Assembly (NCBI GenBank): GCA_016859345.1
Contig: CM029116.1
Location: forward strand, 1,350,439 to 1,414,438
From: Istiophorus platypterus
Taxonomy: Eukaryota; Chordata; Actinopteri; Istiophoriformes; Istiophoridae
DNA length: 64,000 nt
Reading direction: 5' to 3'
In this document: piece after piece, positions 37,535 through 50,032 of the stretch
Position numbering within the stretch: position 1 is the first letter of the stretch
How the letters are laid out: the number at the start of each line of letters is the position of its first letter
The notes under the pieces: generated by a model
Told to the model about the DNA's origin: nothing
Seen by the model: only the letters and a program-made list of their open reading frames with translations
The model's database searches: none
Translations under genes and position numbers: made by a program

Positions 37535-39594
37535 GCTGTAAGACCTTGGAGATTTCCACCTTTTTTTTTTTTTTGCAAATTTTTCTCCTCAACCTATATT
37601 TATTAATTTACTTTGCTTTTGCTTTTACTTTGCTTCTTCTCATGTTGTGCAGTTGGAGCAAGAGATCCAGAGATCCAGAGCTGTTCGTGGAGGCAAACAA
37701 GCTCCCCCACCCCCTAATGCTCGAGTTCCTATATGTCTGTGCCAACAGAAGATTCACTGTTTCCCCTCATCCCCTCCGGGCCTCGACCGGCTTTACGTGC
37801 CAGGGTCGTGACGCCAGGTGGGCGGGTGGGTCGGGGGTGGGCCTGGGTGTTTTCGGAGGTGATAGTTGTCCTGACACCTTCAAAGGGTTTAAAAAATGCA
37901 TGGTCGTGAAGCAGGACTCCAACAGAGAGCAGGGAAGAAAAACAGATTTACAGGTTCAAGGCACCGCTGGGTTTCTGCTTTAAATCCCAGTGTGACGCAT
38001 TCCTGAGGTTTGGTCGGATTTCAACGTAGTGTCTACATTTTCGCTCAAAATACCCAGGAGAACCACACGTTCTCTCTAAACCTTGTCAGAACTGCATCTG
38101 TAACTGAAGAAAATAAAAGCTGTGACTTGTGTCTTCAGCTGTTTCTGTCTCTGGGTTTGTTTATGTGTCACAACAGGACAATGAACAAATATACTGAACC
38201 AATTTGCCCCAGACCTGGGGGTGGGGGGCTCATCACGTTTTAATGGTTAATTAAATTTAAAAAAAAGAGTGATCTTTTTATTGCTTCCCTCGACGTATGG
38301 CGGAGCTGTGTGATCTGGTGAGCGCCGGTCGGGACGGATGCCATCTTAGGTTTGGACCACGTGTCAGTTGGACGGAGAGAGAAAACATTTAGATCTGGTT
38401 CCTGAAAGAGTGGAAGTTTGCCGCTTGTAAGCAAGAAACAACCTGGGCAACTCAACAGCAATGATATCTAATTATCTATATTAATCGAGAGATTATAAAT
38501 TGAAATGTCAGTTATCTTGTTGAGCAAGAATTCCTGGGGCTTAATTTACAAGGACGTGAACGAAAACAAAGAGGAACGACTGCCTTCGAACACGCTTGAT
38601 GAAAACAGTAAATAAGCCAATAAAGCCTCAATAAAATCCACATGTACAACAAGTTGATTTTTTTCCTTTATTGAGGACGACGACGGCGAGTTCACATCAA
38701 CACTGAATCTTCGACAAAGCATGTGAATAAGAAAGAACGGCTGCTGAGCCTCCAGGACCCGTTAAGGACCCAGGACCCGGGACCAGGGTCACGGGTTCAG
38801 TCCTCAGAACCTCAACACTTCACTGTCTCCCCCTCTCTCTCTCTGGACCATGGTTCCCTCCAATTAGAGTGAAAAAATGGGGGGGGGGGGTCAGAGAATT
38901 AAGCTCGAAAGAATAAAAAACCCAGGGTTTTTCACCTGGTGATCATTAAATCCTGGACCAGTGAAATCAGCAGGAAGGAATATTAAACACTGTGTCTTTG
39001 CAGGCCTTTATAGAGAATATGGGGTTTTTCTATTTTACCTGACAAGGCTTCTAGTTGCTCCTTCATCAATATAAACACAGTTTATCTTGACCTAGTGCCA
39101 CACACCAACACACACACAAATACACACACACCGTCCTGCAGCCACAAAATACTATGTGGATTAATCCGCTGCTGAAAATAGTCCCTCAACAGAGTCACTG
39201 TTTCCTCCAGTTGATTTGATGAAAACTACAGTGAGACACTGTTTTAGGAAAATTATTGAGGCTTTTTCAGAGATGAAACTATATATTTGTGTGCTGAGAG
39301 CTGGGGAAGGTGCTGAGAGATGGACCAACACACTGTTGACTGTTTTCTTTTCTTTCTGACAAGAGAAAAAGTTTTTAAATAACATCCAACATGTCCTTTG
39401 GCTGATGTGGAGAAATGAAACATCAGGAGAAACTAAGCAGAAATTATGAGTGAACCTTTGCTTCAGTTTCTTCTGTTCTCCACTGTCTGTTCGGCCGCCG
39501 ATACGGGTTTCATGATGTCCACGAGTCAAACCGAGCGCCTGTCCTCGCCGCCGCCAGGTTCTCCGACGGTCTGACAGACCGGACGAACGCTGAA
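37535..39594. other. Intergenic sequence between dlc and timm50
   Basis: Mixed composition with T-runs and an (N)9 G-run at 38880. Short frames only. A further CACGTG lies at 38358-38363. No gene supported. Confidence 0.5.
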
Positions 39595-40280
39595 GAACAC
39601 TATGTATAGTTTATTTTTATTCTTTTTTTTTTTTTGAAACAATATTCATTATTTTAACATGGTCTCCGGCAGGTCGTCAGCACAGTCCGAGTCGCACAGA
39701 AGAACAGGAAACAGAATAAAATACACATTCTGAAGGTGTGGTGTAGGACAGAGCACTGCTGGTCTCACATCAGGTCCCGTGAGTAGCAGGGGGGACGCCG
39801 ACCAGAACTGGAGTGGCGATAGCAGCGCTGGTCTCGGGTCCGCCTCCGACCACCAACGAGAGTTTTTAATCCGACCCGGACCTTCGCCAGCTGGTCTTTT
39901 TTTTTTTTCTTTCTTTTTTTTAAACCGCCAGCAGCCGTTTTTGCATCAGCTGACACCAAGATGACCGAGGGAGGGGACCACTGACGCCCCACCTCCATAA
40001 AAACAAAAAACAAAAAAACAAAAAAAACCCCAGAAAAACTTTGAAGCGCCTCTCTCATTGGTGTGGACGCCAGCCAATGTCCACGCTCCGTTCTGGCACC
40101 GTAGGCCCGCCCACTGACACACGATCGGTTGCTTGCGGCAGCCGAAATGGCCCAATGACAGCGTGCAGGCCCCCAGCCCCGCCCCTTCTCTCCTCTGGCC
40201 TGTTCCCTCACCTTGACGCCGGCAGAGAGCCAGGCTGCAACTGGTGGAACGTGAGAGTGCGCGGGGGGAGGGGGCGGGGC
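39595..40280 (-). other. timm50: timm50 3' untranslated region (inferred)
   Basis: About 680 bp after the stop with no coding signal. Two overlapping minus-strand AATAAA motifs at about 39611-39622 give a likely cleavage near 39590-39600. It contains T-rich and A-rich runs. Confidence 0.5.
39611..39622 (-). terminator. timm50 poly(A) signal
   Basis: The plus strand TTTATTTTTATT reads as two AATAAA-type hexamers on the minus strand, about 660 bp past the timm50 stop. No transcript evidence. Confidence 0.5.
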
Positions 40281-40379
40281 TCACTGCTGTTTGGAGCGCC
40301 AGAAACGCGAGGTGATGGAGCCGAGAGAGAGTCCCTGTTTCTTCTGCTGGGAGAGCTCGGCCAGACGCTGCTCCTCCTC
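40281..40379 (-). CDS. timm50: timm50 last coding exon
   Basis: 99 nt: EEEQRLAELSQQKKQGLSLG, then SITSRFWRSKQQ and TGA. It matches the end of vertebrate TIMM50 in length and pattern (...LGSLTSRLW...SK). Acceptor TTTGTCAG. Confidence 0.95.
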   Translation of the reverse strand, partial: EEEQRLAELSQQKKQGLSLGSITSRFWRSKQQ

Positions 40380-43300
40380 CTGACAAACAGAGATCAGGGA
40401 AAATCAACCAAAGCCAAAATACATCGAAGTGAACGGCTGCGTTTGGGCGCGTTTGATTTCTTCCCCTACCTGTGCCAGCTGAGCCTGTCTGCGTTTGAAG
40501 GCCTCGATGGGGTCGTCCTCCATGGCGTAGTTCTCCAGGACAGTGCGGACGTCCTCCACGCCGCTCAGAGCGATGGCTGCGGACGGAGACAAGACAAGAG
40601 GTCAGGCAGGGGCCGGTACCGGCAATGCGTGGGCGCGAAATGAGAGATCCGACGGAAAGGACGGGGCCCCTGAACGCCTCGCTCCGCGCCTTACTCTTGA
40701 GGAAGTTGGCGAGGTCGTACAGCGTGCGGTCTTCTGAGTTCCCGTCCCATTTCTTCAGGGCCATGCCGTTGAAGGGCTGCAGGCTGAACGCCTCCCGCTT
40801 GCAGTCGACCACGATCACCTTACTGGTGTCCCGGTTCAGACAGGACACGTCCTGGGGACGGAGAAACGGGGAGGGAAAAACATTAAAGACAGAAGGTGAT
40901 GGAGGAGCTAGTTCTATGCTGGTACAGATCAAGTTTGTTCTCGAACATCACATGTAATTTAAACCTAAACACACTCTGGTTTGTTTGCCCCCCCTCTGCC
41001 CAGCATGAGCTCCAGGACCCTGTTGACCTTTTTAAACCCTAATCAAATAAGCAACTTTATTATCTTAATGATCCTTAATAGTCACTCAGATTAAAACCAA
41101 CATCAACACACACACACACACACACACTTTCTCCGGTCCACCCCAGCTGGTGATTATTAGTGCGTGTGTATATTTGTATATGAGACAGATGGAGGGGGAC
41201 GCTCTTCGTTGTCTCTATCACCAAGCTCATCTGGTGCCTGCCCAAGAAAACAGCCGTGTGTGTGTGTGTGTGTAAACCCCAGTGGACACATTCGTCCATC
41301 CTCCTCACAGCCAATGAATAAAAGGCATCTGTCTTCTTCAGAGTGTTTGTGTGTGTGCACTGGCTAAAGCTACAACCCAAACTCAAGTGTCTACACACAC
41401 ACACACCCACCCACCCACCCGAAATATTAATTTTTTCCACGTAGATATTTTCTACGTCTAAAATTGATTCAAAAGAAACGGGAAAAAAAACCCAAAACTT
41501 TTTAATGCCATTATTTTCTATGCATTTTAAAAATAACACATTACTGAGTGATTTATTTGATTAATTTTCTCTTTGTTTACACCTGGTAAAGGTCAAAGTG
41601 CGCTTTGTTTAAGGCCATGAAATCTCCACTTGGCATCAGCTCCTCAGACCCAGTCCCCACTAAACCAAGTACCGATAAACAGACCCTGATGGTCTGTGGA
41701 GGTCTACATGGGTCCTCCATCCTGGGCCATAGACTGGTTTTGTGGTAAACAGGGCCGGCTCTCCTCCCACAATCCCAGAGGAGTGTGGCTGATACCGAAG
41801 GGTTGACTCACATCTCAAAAACATTCAGACTCAGTGTGTGGATTTTGGGATTCAACGGCTTCGGTGTTTCTCTTAATTTTCATGCTGTTTATTTGTTACC
41901 ATCTACAGACGAAGGCCTGTACTCCCCTCAAATTATCACTCTGGAGCTAATCAGACCAGCCTGGAAGAACCAAAACCAAGTGGCACCAGAGTTTGTCCAA
42001 ACTGCACCAAAAAAACCCAAACCAAGACAAAAAAACAGGTTGAGGTGTGAAAGCTGGAATCCGTCACACACACCAGCGAACACCAGTGGTTTCTTCAACC
42101 TGTGACGTTACCTGAGGCAACGTCTCATCCGCCGCTGTTGAAGAGCAGTGGTTTTCAAACTGTTTGTTATATTCTGACATTTTTTGCCACAAAACAGTGG
42201 CTGAATAAAAGCTAAAAACAGTTAGGTAACACCCTCTCACAGTCACTCACGCAAACACAACTACATCAATGAAAAGGTCGCCCCCCAACAACTCCCATGC
42301 CGCCGCACTCCCTCCACGTCCTCTGTGCGAAATCAGCCGTGTGACGCCATTGGCGGGGAGCCGTCCGCAAATTGGATACGACGTCCACCACCGTTGGAGA
42401 CGATGGTGGTGTCCAGCGGGGGGGACACCACGGCTTTTAAATTTACATTTAAAAACCGTGTTTGTACTGAGTCAGAATTAGAAGAGTTTATTAAATATTA
42501 TACCCTCTGTGTTTTATTTAACTCACACAGATGACTTCATGTGTGTGTGTTCACCTGGAAGCAATAAATAGGACATCGCTATGCTCTTCCCTTTATTTTA
42601 TTTTCATACCAAAGTGCTGCTGCTGAGTTATTACACCCGTTTTCAACTCAATATTGATGGATATTAAGCTCTTGTTACAGCAGGATTGGCCGATAGCTCC
42701 CACGGCAGGTTCCACACGGTGTCTTCAAGTGTCGTATATTTTTAAGAATCTCACAACTCCTTTAGAAAATCGGAGGAAATCATACGTTAAATAAGTTTTT
42801 ATGTTACATTTTCCAAACATGAAAAGGGAAAAACTACTTTTTTCTACTTTTTTTCCACATCTGTCAGACACAGTGAAATGTCCTAGAAAACACAACAAAG
42901 TGGTTGTGTTGAGTTTTCTTACCCACAAACAATAAGACATCTGATCCATTTGGGGTCCGCGGCCATTGCTCGGATTCAGGCTGGCAAAAAATAGCCGCAT
43001 GTTGCGAGGGGCCGAGGAAGGGTTGGCACAGAAATAATCTTATTAAACTCTAGATAAACTATCAGCCGTCGACGTAGTCATTTCTACATCTCTGGAACAA
43101 TACGCGGAATGACGCGAGCCACGACATTCCACTCGGTTTGGTGGCCAAAACTTAAACCTGCCCTGCCCATGTTTTTCAGTTGATTAATGATTACATTTCC
43201 ATGTGTCGCGGCATTTTTAAGGTCAGAGGGTGAATCATTTGGTTAATATTGGAGGGAAAAGGAATATAATTTAGTAACACCGACACTTAAACTCTGTGGC

Positions 43301-45304
43301 TTCCCATTGATCCACCTAGGCTGTGCTGTTTATATCATATCTGTAAAGACCCCCAGTCATCCGGGCCCAGCAGCGGCTCATAGACCTAAGCAGTCCCGCA
43401 GGATGCTGCGGACGCCGTCTGACTTTAAATCCCGTTAACCCTCTAACCTGGTCCTCTCTGATGTTTTCTGCAGGGCTGAACAGCTTTTACTCGGGGACGA
43501 CACGAGTCGAATCATCTGGATGACCCCGCTTCCTCATTTCCCAGCTCCGACATGTGATAACTATTCAGGAAAGCAGCAATTTCACAACTTTCCCTCCTTA
43601 AATTAGCACATCCTGGCAACTGCCTGTGCTTCTCACTCTCTTCTAGCTGTAAAGGCCAATTTATGCTTCTGCATCGGGCCTACACCGTCCTGGGCATTTG
43701 TATTTCTGTGACGGCGTCACTCTGCAGGTACTCCACCAAACCACTAGTTAGTGGTGGCGTTTAGGTGCCACTGTGTTGAGTTTCTTCGCTGCCATTTTCC
43801 ACCAGTTTGTTGGCGTCACTTTGGAAAACAACGGCGACTGAATCCGAGAGGATCTCAACCAAGTCGGAGCTGATGGATGTTGAGTGGCAGTTTTATTTTT
43901 TCCTGAATTTACTGCGACACGGAAACGAAAGAAGACAGCGGAGGAGTCATTCTGAATGACGATGGCGAAGGTGGAGGAGCCGGAAATGCGACACCACGAG
44001 CCGACCAATCATAGCTATTGTGGTATTTACATTTGAGCTTAGCGCCAACCCCAACACCGAGGATCAACCCCCCCGACCAAGTCAACTATTCTAGCCCCAC
44101 TTTTTCTGGATGACACCAAACATTTCTGACATTTCTTGTTATTTGTCTGCAGACATACACCAACACACTGGAAGTTAATATCAGTCAGTGTTTGCAGAAA
44201 AAAGAAACGATTGAAAAGCTTCTTCTGAATGAAAGTAAACAATTTTTGGGGGGGGGGGTGTTTCATCCCCAGGCACCACAAGCATGCATAGGTGTTGTTT
44301 TTTTCTTACATTTTTGAGGAGAAAAAAAATGTAAGTGAAGTGAACGGATACGAAAACTTTCTGAATGTGTGTTTGTTTTACATCGATAGGCAGCAGAAAA
44401 GGCACATCCGCAGACACATGTAAACAATTTTCAATATCAGGGGATATTTAATAACTTTCTCCCAACATATGTTGCATCCCCAACTCTCCCTGAGCATATG
44501 GATCATTAAGAACACTCTCTTAGCATCTGCTGCATTCTGGTCTGTCTTGGTGTTATGGAGATGAGATGTTGAGTGTGTCTTCTGCCCGGAAAGTAGGTTA
44601 ACCAGCTCCTTACAACCTCCAGACTGTTCCTCAGTAAAACACAGAGAGATGACAGTTGGAGGGAGACAGAAGGAAGAGGGGGGTGAGGAGGGAGGAGAAA
44701 CATGAAGGAAGCAGCAAAAGAAAAGAGAAGGAAGGAAAGGAAGGGAGGCAGGGGTGAAGGACGATGGAGGGGAAGCCCGATAAGAGGAAGAGGAGGGAGA
44801 GAGGAAAGGAGGCAGAAGGTTAATGAGGCCTGAGAGGAGGACGGAGGAGACGAGGGAGGGAGGGAGGGAGGAGGGAGTAAGGGGGGGCAGTCTATTGTGG
44901 CGAGGAGGAGGAGAAATCAATGGCAGCAGCAGAAGGCAGCTAAGGAAAGACAGACCCTAGAGTGGGGGGGTTGGTGAACACAGGTCTGTAACAGTGTACA
45001 GGTGTTTCACCCAGTTTGTTTCTACACGATATCAACTTCACTGATCTGAACTTTAAAATCATAAAAGACCCTTTTATCAGAAAACCTCTGATCTCCTGTT
45101 TCACTCCTCGGTCTGGTCACAGCACAGAAAAATTATTAAACCAAAAGTTCCATATGACAGAAATAAATACAGAATTTATTGAATTGATGAAAAGAATTGT
45201 TGGAATTATCCAATAATGACCTGCAGTACATTTTTTATGTGAAAATAAGCAGGATGGAATAAAATTTCTATTGGATTATTTCATAAATTTTTCATCATTT
45301 ATTT

Positions 45305-45335
<31 letters not shown>

Positions 45336-46753
45336 GTATATATAAAAATATACACACACACACTCACACACACACATATATATACACACACACCTAGAGT
45401 ACCTTAACATGATGTGTCCCATGTATGCGTGATTCTGAAGAGAAGAATACATTACAAACAAAACCCTGAGGATCATGTACGATCGATCAGGATCCGCGCC
45501 GTCTGAGAACGAACACACACACACAGAAAAACAAAAATAATCATCAACAGCAACTGTAACACAAAATGTTTTCATCAGCTGAATGACTTGATCTGCTTTG
45601 CAAATATTGAATAAACATAATCTTTTTTTAAATTTTGAGCCAAATTTTCAAGAAAAAACTATTTTTTCTAAAGAGAAGTATTCTGTGTTTTTGGTTTGTT
45701 TGTTTGTTTTTGGTTTTTTTGGATCCTTAACCCAACATCTTTAGTTTTTGGACAACAAGAGATGTCAGACTTAACCAGTTAAGTAATCTGCAGATTATCC
45801 AATGATCGAAGTTATCTTTAGCTTTAGCAACAATAATAACAAACAAGCAACAAAACATAAACAGGTTTTATGATGCTAGTTGAGCAGATCTGTGAGACAA
45901 CTGTTTGTTTTTGTGTCTGAACTGTGTTGGTGGGTCCTTTCGTCTTCAGGTGACCGTAAACAAGTCGGCACACTTCACACACAAACAGACCTGAGATCTG
46001 TCTGACGACCCTCTTAGCATGTCAAAAAGGAACCAGACGCAGCATCCACCAACATTTGGAAAAGGGGCAGATTACCTCCCATTAACCTGCAAGAGTTTTA
46101 CCTTGGGCAACCCATTGTTATGAACTCTGCTCAATGAACTCTTTTTATTAATGAAATCTGCTGTAGGTTGATTAGCAACCAGACCACATTACCAAACTGC
46201 CGGCGTGTCATTAAAATAACCCTGAATCGGCTCGGAGCTCCTGACAGCGAAAGCCAGTGAGGCCGATGCTGTTAAAACATCAACAGATCTGATCAGACGG
46301 CAGACACAACCCATCAGCATCACAGTGACGCCTCGGAGGAGCTTTGTTTACTGATTAAGCTTAAATCATCAGCGAGCGTGCGTCTGTGTGTGTGTGCCTC
46401 TCACCATGCCGGTCTCTGCTGTGAAGATGACGATCTCGTAGAGCGGTGCCAGCTGCTGGAACAGGTAGTCAATGCCCGGACGCTTCTTAAACCGCCAACC
46501 GGTTGACAACTGGAAATGCAGACGGCAAGAGGGACAGAAACCAGTCAGAAAGTTGACAGGAAACACACACCGTCGTGCACTAACAGACCATCATATTCAC
46601 TGTGACAGGCTGTGATCGTCTCCAGCGACCCTCAGTTCATTCCATCGTGGATGACATCGCTTCTCTCTGAGTCTTATTCAAAATTTGAATCCATCTTGTC
46701 CCGAGTATTTAATCACACATAAGCTGAACCAGAGCATGGTCATTGTTTTTTAC

Positions 46754-46787
<34 letters not shown>

Positions 46788-49700
46788 CGATGAACATCAC
46801 ATGATGGAATTAGATGTGAAGAGGAGGCCATGTGTTTAACGTCTGAAGCCGTCATTAAGAGCTTCATCTACAGGCGGCAGAGGCAGAGTTGAGTCTGCGA
46901 ATCAGTGATTTCACTTTCTTCTTTTGTTGGGGGTGGGGGGCACCATCCAGAGCAACAAACTGAGGGTTTTATCAGGCCACGTGACTCCTCACTCTCTCCT
47001 CTGCTGGGCCGATGGCGACATAAAGAGCAGAAATACGGCGCCGGAGTTAGAGAGTGAGCCACGAGAATGTGCTCTCGTATGCAGCACCTTCCCCGGATGA
47101 CATTCCTTTGTGTTGCAGCAAAAGCTGGCCCCGTTTCAGCTGTTTTGCGTCACACAATCACACAAACACACACACACACACACACACATACACACATACA
47201 CACACTTTATTTTTACGCCCCACCCCCACCCCACTGCATCAAAAACAAGTGAGAGCTGCCATTTCTCGCACGCCCTGTACGAGGCCTTGGCCGTCGAGTT
47301 TCTAAACCATCTAACCACAGAAACCTGAGATGCTCCAGTAACGTGTGACGTAATGATTTAATAGACTAAATTGCAGCCATTTTCCGGGGAGGATGTAGTA
47401 GAATGACATAATGGTAATAGTATACGGGCAGAATCATATAGTAGATGATTATTAACTTTACAGCACAGGAGACAGCAAAGCAAAAGGAAGAGGCTCAGGG
47501 CTCCGGCACAGAACTAAGTGTTATACAACAGTGCTCCCCTGACGTTCCGTGAACAGTTTGCGTTTGTTCCTTTCCAGTTCCAATGGAGCAGCGGCCACCG
47601 CGGAAGGAGTGGGCTCAAAATCCCTGCAGCAGCCTCAACGTGAGAACCTGCGACATGGACTGAGACTGGTTTTAACCCCTCAGAGAACTTTAAGGTTCCT
47701 CGGGGGCCTGCTCCTTGCTACATTACGGGCCTGATGTTGGGCCAAAGCCAGAGTCCCAGCTTAAAACCAGCGTTTAGAGTCATGGCCCCAGAAACACACA
47801 TATCTGCAAACTTACCTTGATTTTATTTCAACTAACTTCATTAATATTTGTTAGTTTTCCATTTAATCAAAATAGATTTGATCCTTTCTGCAAGCCTTAC
47901 GTGAAGCACTGTGTAACCTAGATAAAAAAGTGCCAGATAAATGAAGATTATCATTTAATTTAGCACTGACTTTTGGCCACGTAGTAATGAATAAAGCTCT
48001 GAGCCTCAACCTGATCTTTAGATCATGTCTCACAAGTCAGTAAAACTGTTAAAGTTTATTCTTTAAGTCAACTGTAGCTGCAACCACAGCCGGATGTAAC
48101 AGGCCTGTGTGTGTTTGCGTGAGTGTGAGAGTGTGTATGTCTGTGTGTAACTGTAGCAGCTAAACAGACGTTGTTTCGTCACGGTCAGTTACACAGAGGT
48201 CGTGATCTTTTCCACTCTACTGTTTGCTGCTGCTTAACACACACACACACACACACCCGCACGCACGCACGCACGCACACGCAAACCATCACGCACGCAC
48301 GCACGCACGCACACACACACGCACCATCAACAGCCTGAAGACTGTCAGACCTGAGTGTGTGTGTGTGTGTGTGTGCGTGTGTGTGCGTGTGTTTGTGTGT
48401 GTGTGTGCACAAACTGACACGTTTAGATAAAGTTTTCTTACAGTTAGACTCTGACTCATGACTTGGTGATAATCTGCAGGCACAATTATAGCTATAAAAA
48501 CTTGACATGTTGAAGCAGTTAACATTTGTTTTGTGTGTGTATGTATGTGTGTATGTTCGGAGGGTTAAAAGGGAGGTGAACTGTATTACTGAGTGCAGGG
48601 GTTTTAAGATGAGCAAAGAGGAAAGAAGGCTGTGTGTGTACAAGCTGTGTGGGGAAACAGAGATAATGAAGGATAAAAGTGTGTGTATGAAACACAGGAA
48701 GGAAAAGTTCAAGTGATGGGACAATGTATTACTTTGTGTGTATGTGATTGTTAATCTGGTTTAACAGGCAGCAGGTGTCGAGTTACGGGTGCTGCACACC
48801 TGTCAGGTATGTGGACAGAGTGTGCATGTTTGTGTGCGTGTATGTGTGTATGTGTGTATGTGAAGGGGAGATGGCCTCAGACAACAGGTCGACAGGTGGT
48901 GGGACACACCTTTGACAAACACGCCACCTTCGTCCACCTGTCCCATAAAACCATTAACCCTCCCAAACTCACCTTTGTCAACCCTTGTTCACGGATTTAA
49001 CTGTTACTTGTTTTAGTTTCTGCTGCTTCGGTTTGCTTGTTACTCTCTGATGTTAAAGGTTGCTGCTATAAACAGTTTAACCCATTGTCTCATAGTAAAT
49101 ATTGATGGGGGGGCAGAAGAGGAGAGACGGGGAGAAATGATAGAAAGAAAAGAGGAGTGAAACAGTTCTGTGGCTATGAAAAGCAAAACCTGCAGTTAAA
49201 GAAAGCACCAGACCCAGGAGTGAAAGAGGAGAGAGGAGGAATAAGGACAGAAGGATAATGGAGGATTGGAGAAGGAATAGGGGAGGAATCCAGAGGCAGA
49301 ACAGAGTTGAAAAAATGAGTAAGTGGGTGCATTGAGAGAGAAATCAGCAGTTCAATAGAAAGTCTAAAAGCTACAAGGCTAAACACTGAGGTGGAAACTC
49401 TATGTGAGTTGAGTCTTTAACATGGAATCACATCTGAGCTGAAAACGAAAGCTCCTAATTCAGTTTGTTAACGCCACACCCCAGAGTTTTATTTACTCTT
49501 CAAACTGTAGTCTTCAGAGGGTGGGTGGGTGGGGGGCACAACCCGCGTCTGGTTTGTTTAAAAAAGTGAAAAATAGATATGAGAAGAATAGGCCAATGAC
49601 ACACAGGCACACGACAAATTAGCCTGTCATTGTTGGGGATTTTTATCAACAGCTCCACTGTGTAATTCTCCTATTTTTAGCTCCACTCTCACATTTCTTT

Positions 49701-49977
49701 ACAGGAAGATTTGCTGTTTTTTTCCTCCCTGTATATTGTATTCCCACCCCAACCCCCCGAGCCTCACTGGCCCCTTCACGTCCTCGGAGCCTGGGCCCAT
49801 TCATTACAGAGGAGTCGGGGGGGGGGTACGTACCGACCACTCCGGGTGAAGCAGGACATCGGTGAGCTCCAGCACCAGAGTGTAAGGAGGCTGGTAGTAT
49901 GGCTCCTTCAGGGGGTCAGGCAGCAGCTTCGGGCTCGTCGGCTCAATGATCATCTGAAATTATATGCAGGGGTCCAG

Positions 49978-50032
<55 letters not shown>

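Larger units (their letters stand above)
40852..45402 (-). other. timm50: timm50 intron (4.55 kb)
   Basis: Non-coding, with the MITE-like stretch at 43650-44020 and a polypurine tract at 44640-44920. I searched it for an intact copy of the disrupted exon and found none. Confidence 0.7.
46510..49833 (-). other. timm50: timm50 intron (3.3 kb)
   Basis: Holds (TAA)n, CA/GT compound repeats and a polypurine tract. No coding signal beyond short frames. Confidence 0.7.

Noticed and set aside
37396..37983. A 195-residue plus-strand frame containing WTWTWT
   Set aside because: The repeat comes from the GGACCT hexamer array; no recognisable domain or splice support.
39946..40932. A 328-residue minus-strand frame
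   Set aside because: Only 40695-40851 of it is the timm50 exon; the rest reads through an intron and out-of-frame sequence.
43190..43240. Possible alternative copy of the damaged timm50 exon
   Set aside because: A short CCATGT...GGCAT resemblance to the expected sequence, but neither splice sites nor the conserved residues fit.
48259..48320. CRISPR-like regular repeats
   Set aside because: Simple GCAC and CA microsatellites without spacers, in a eukaryotic genome.
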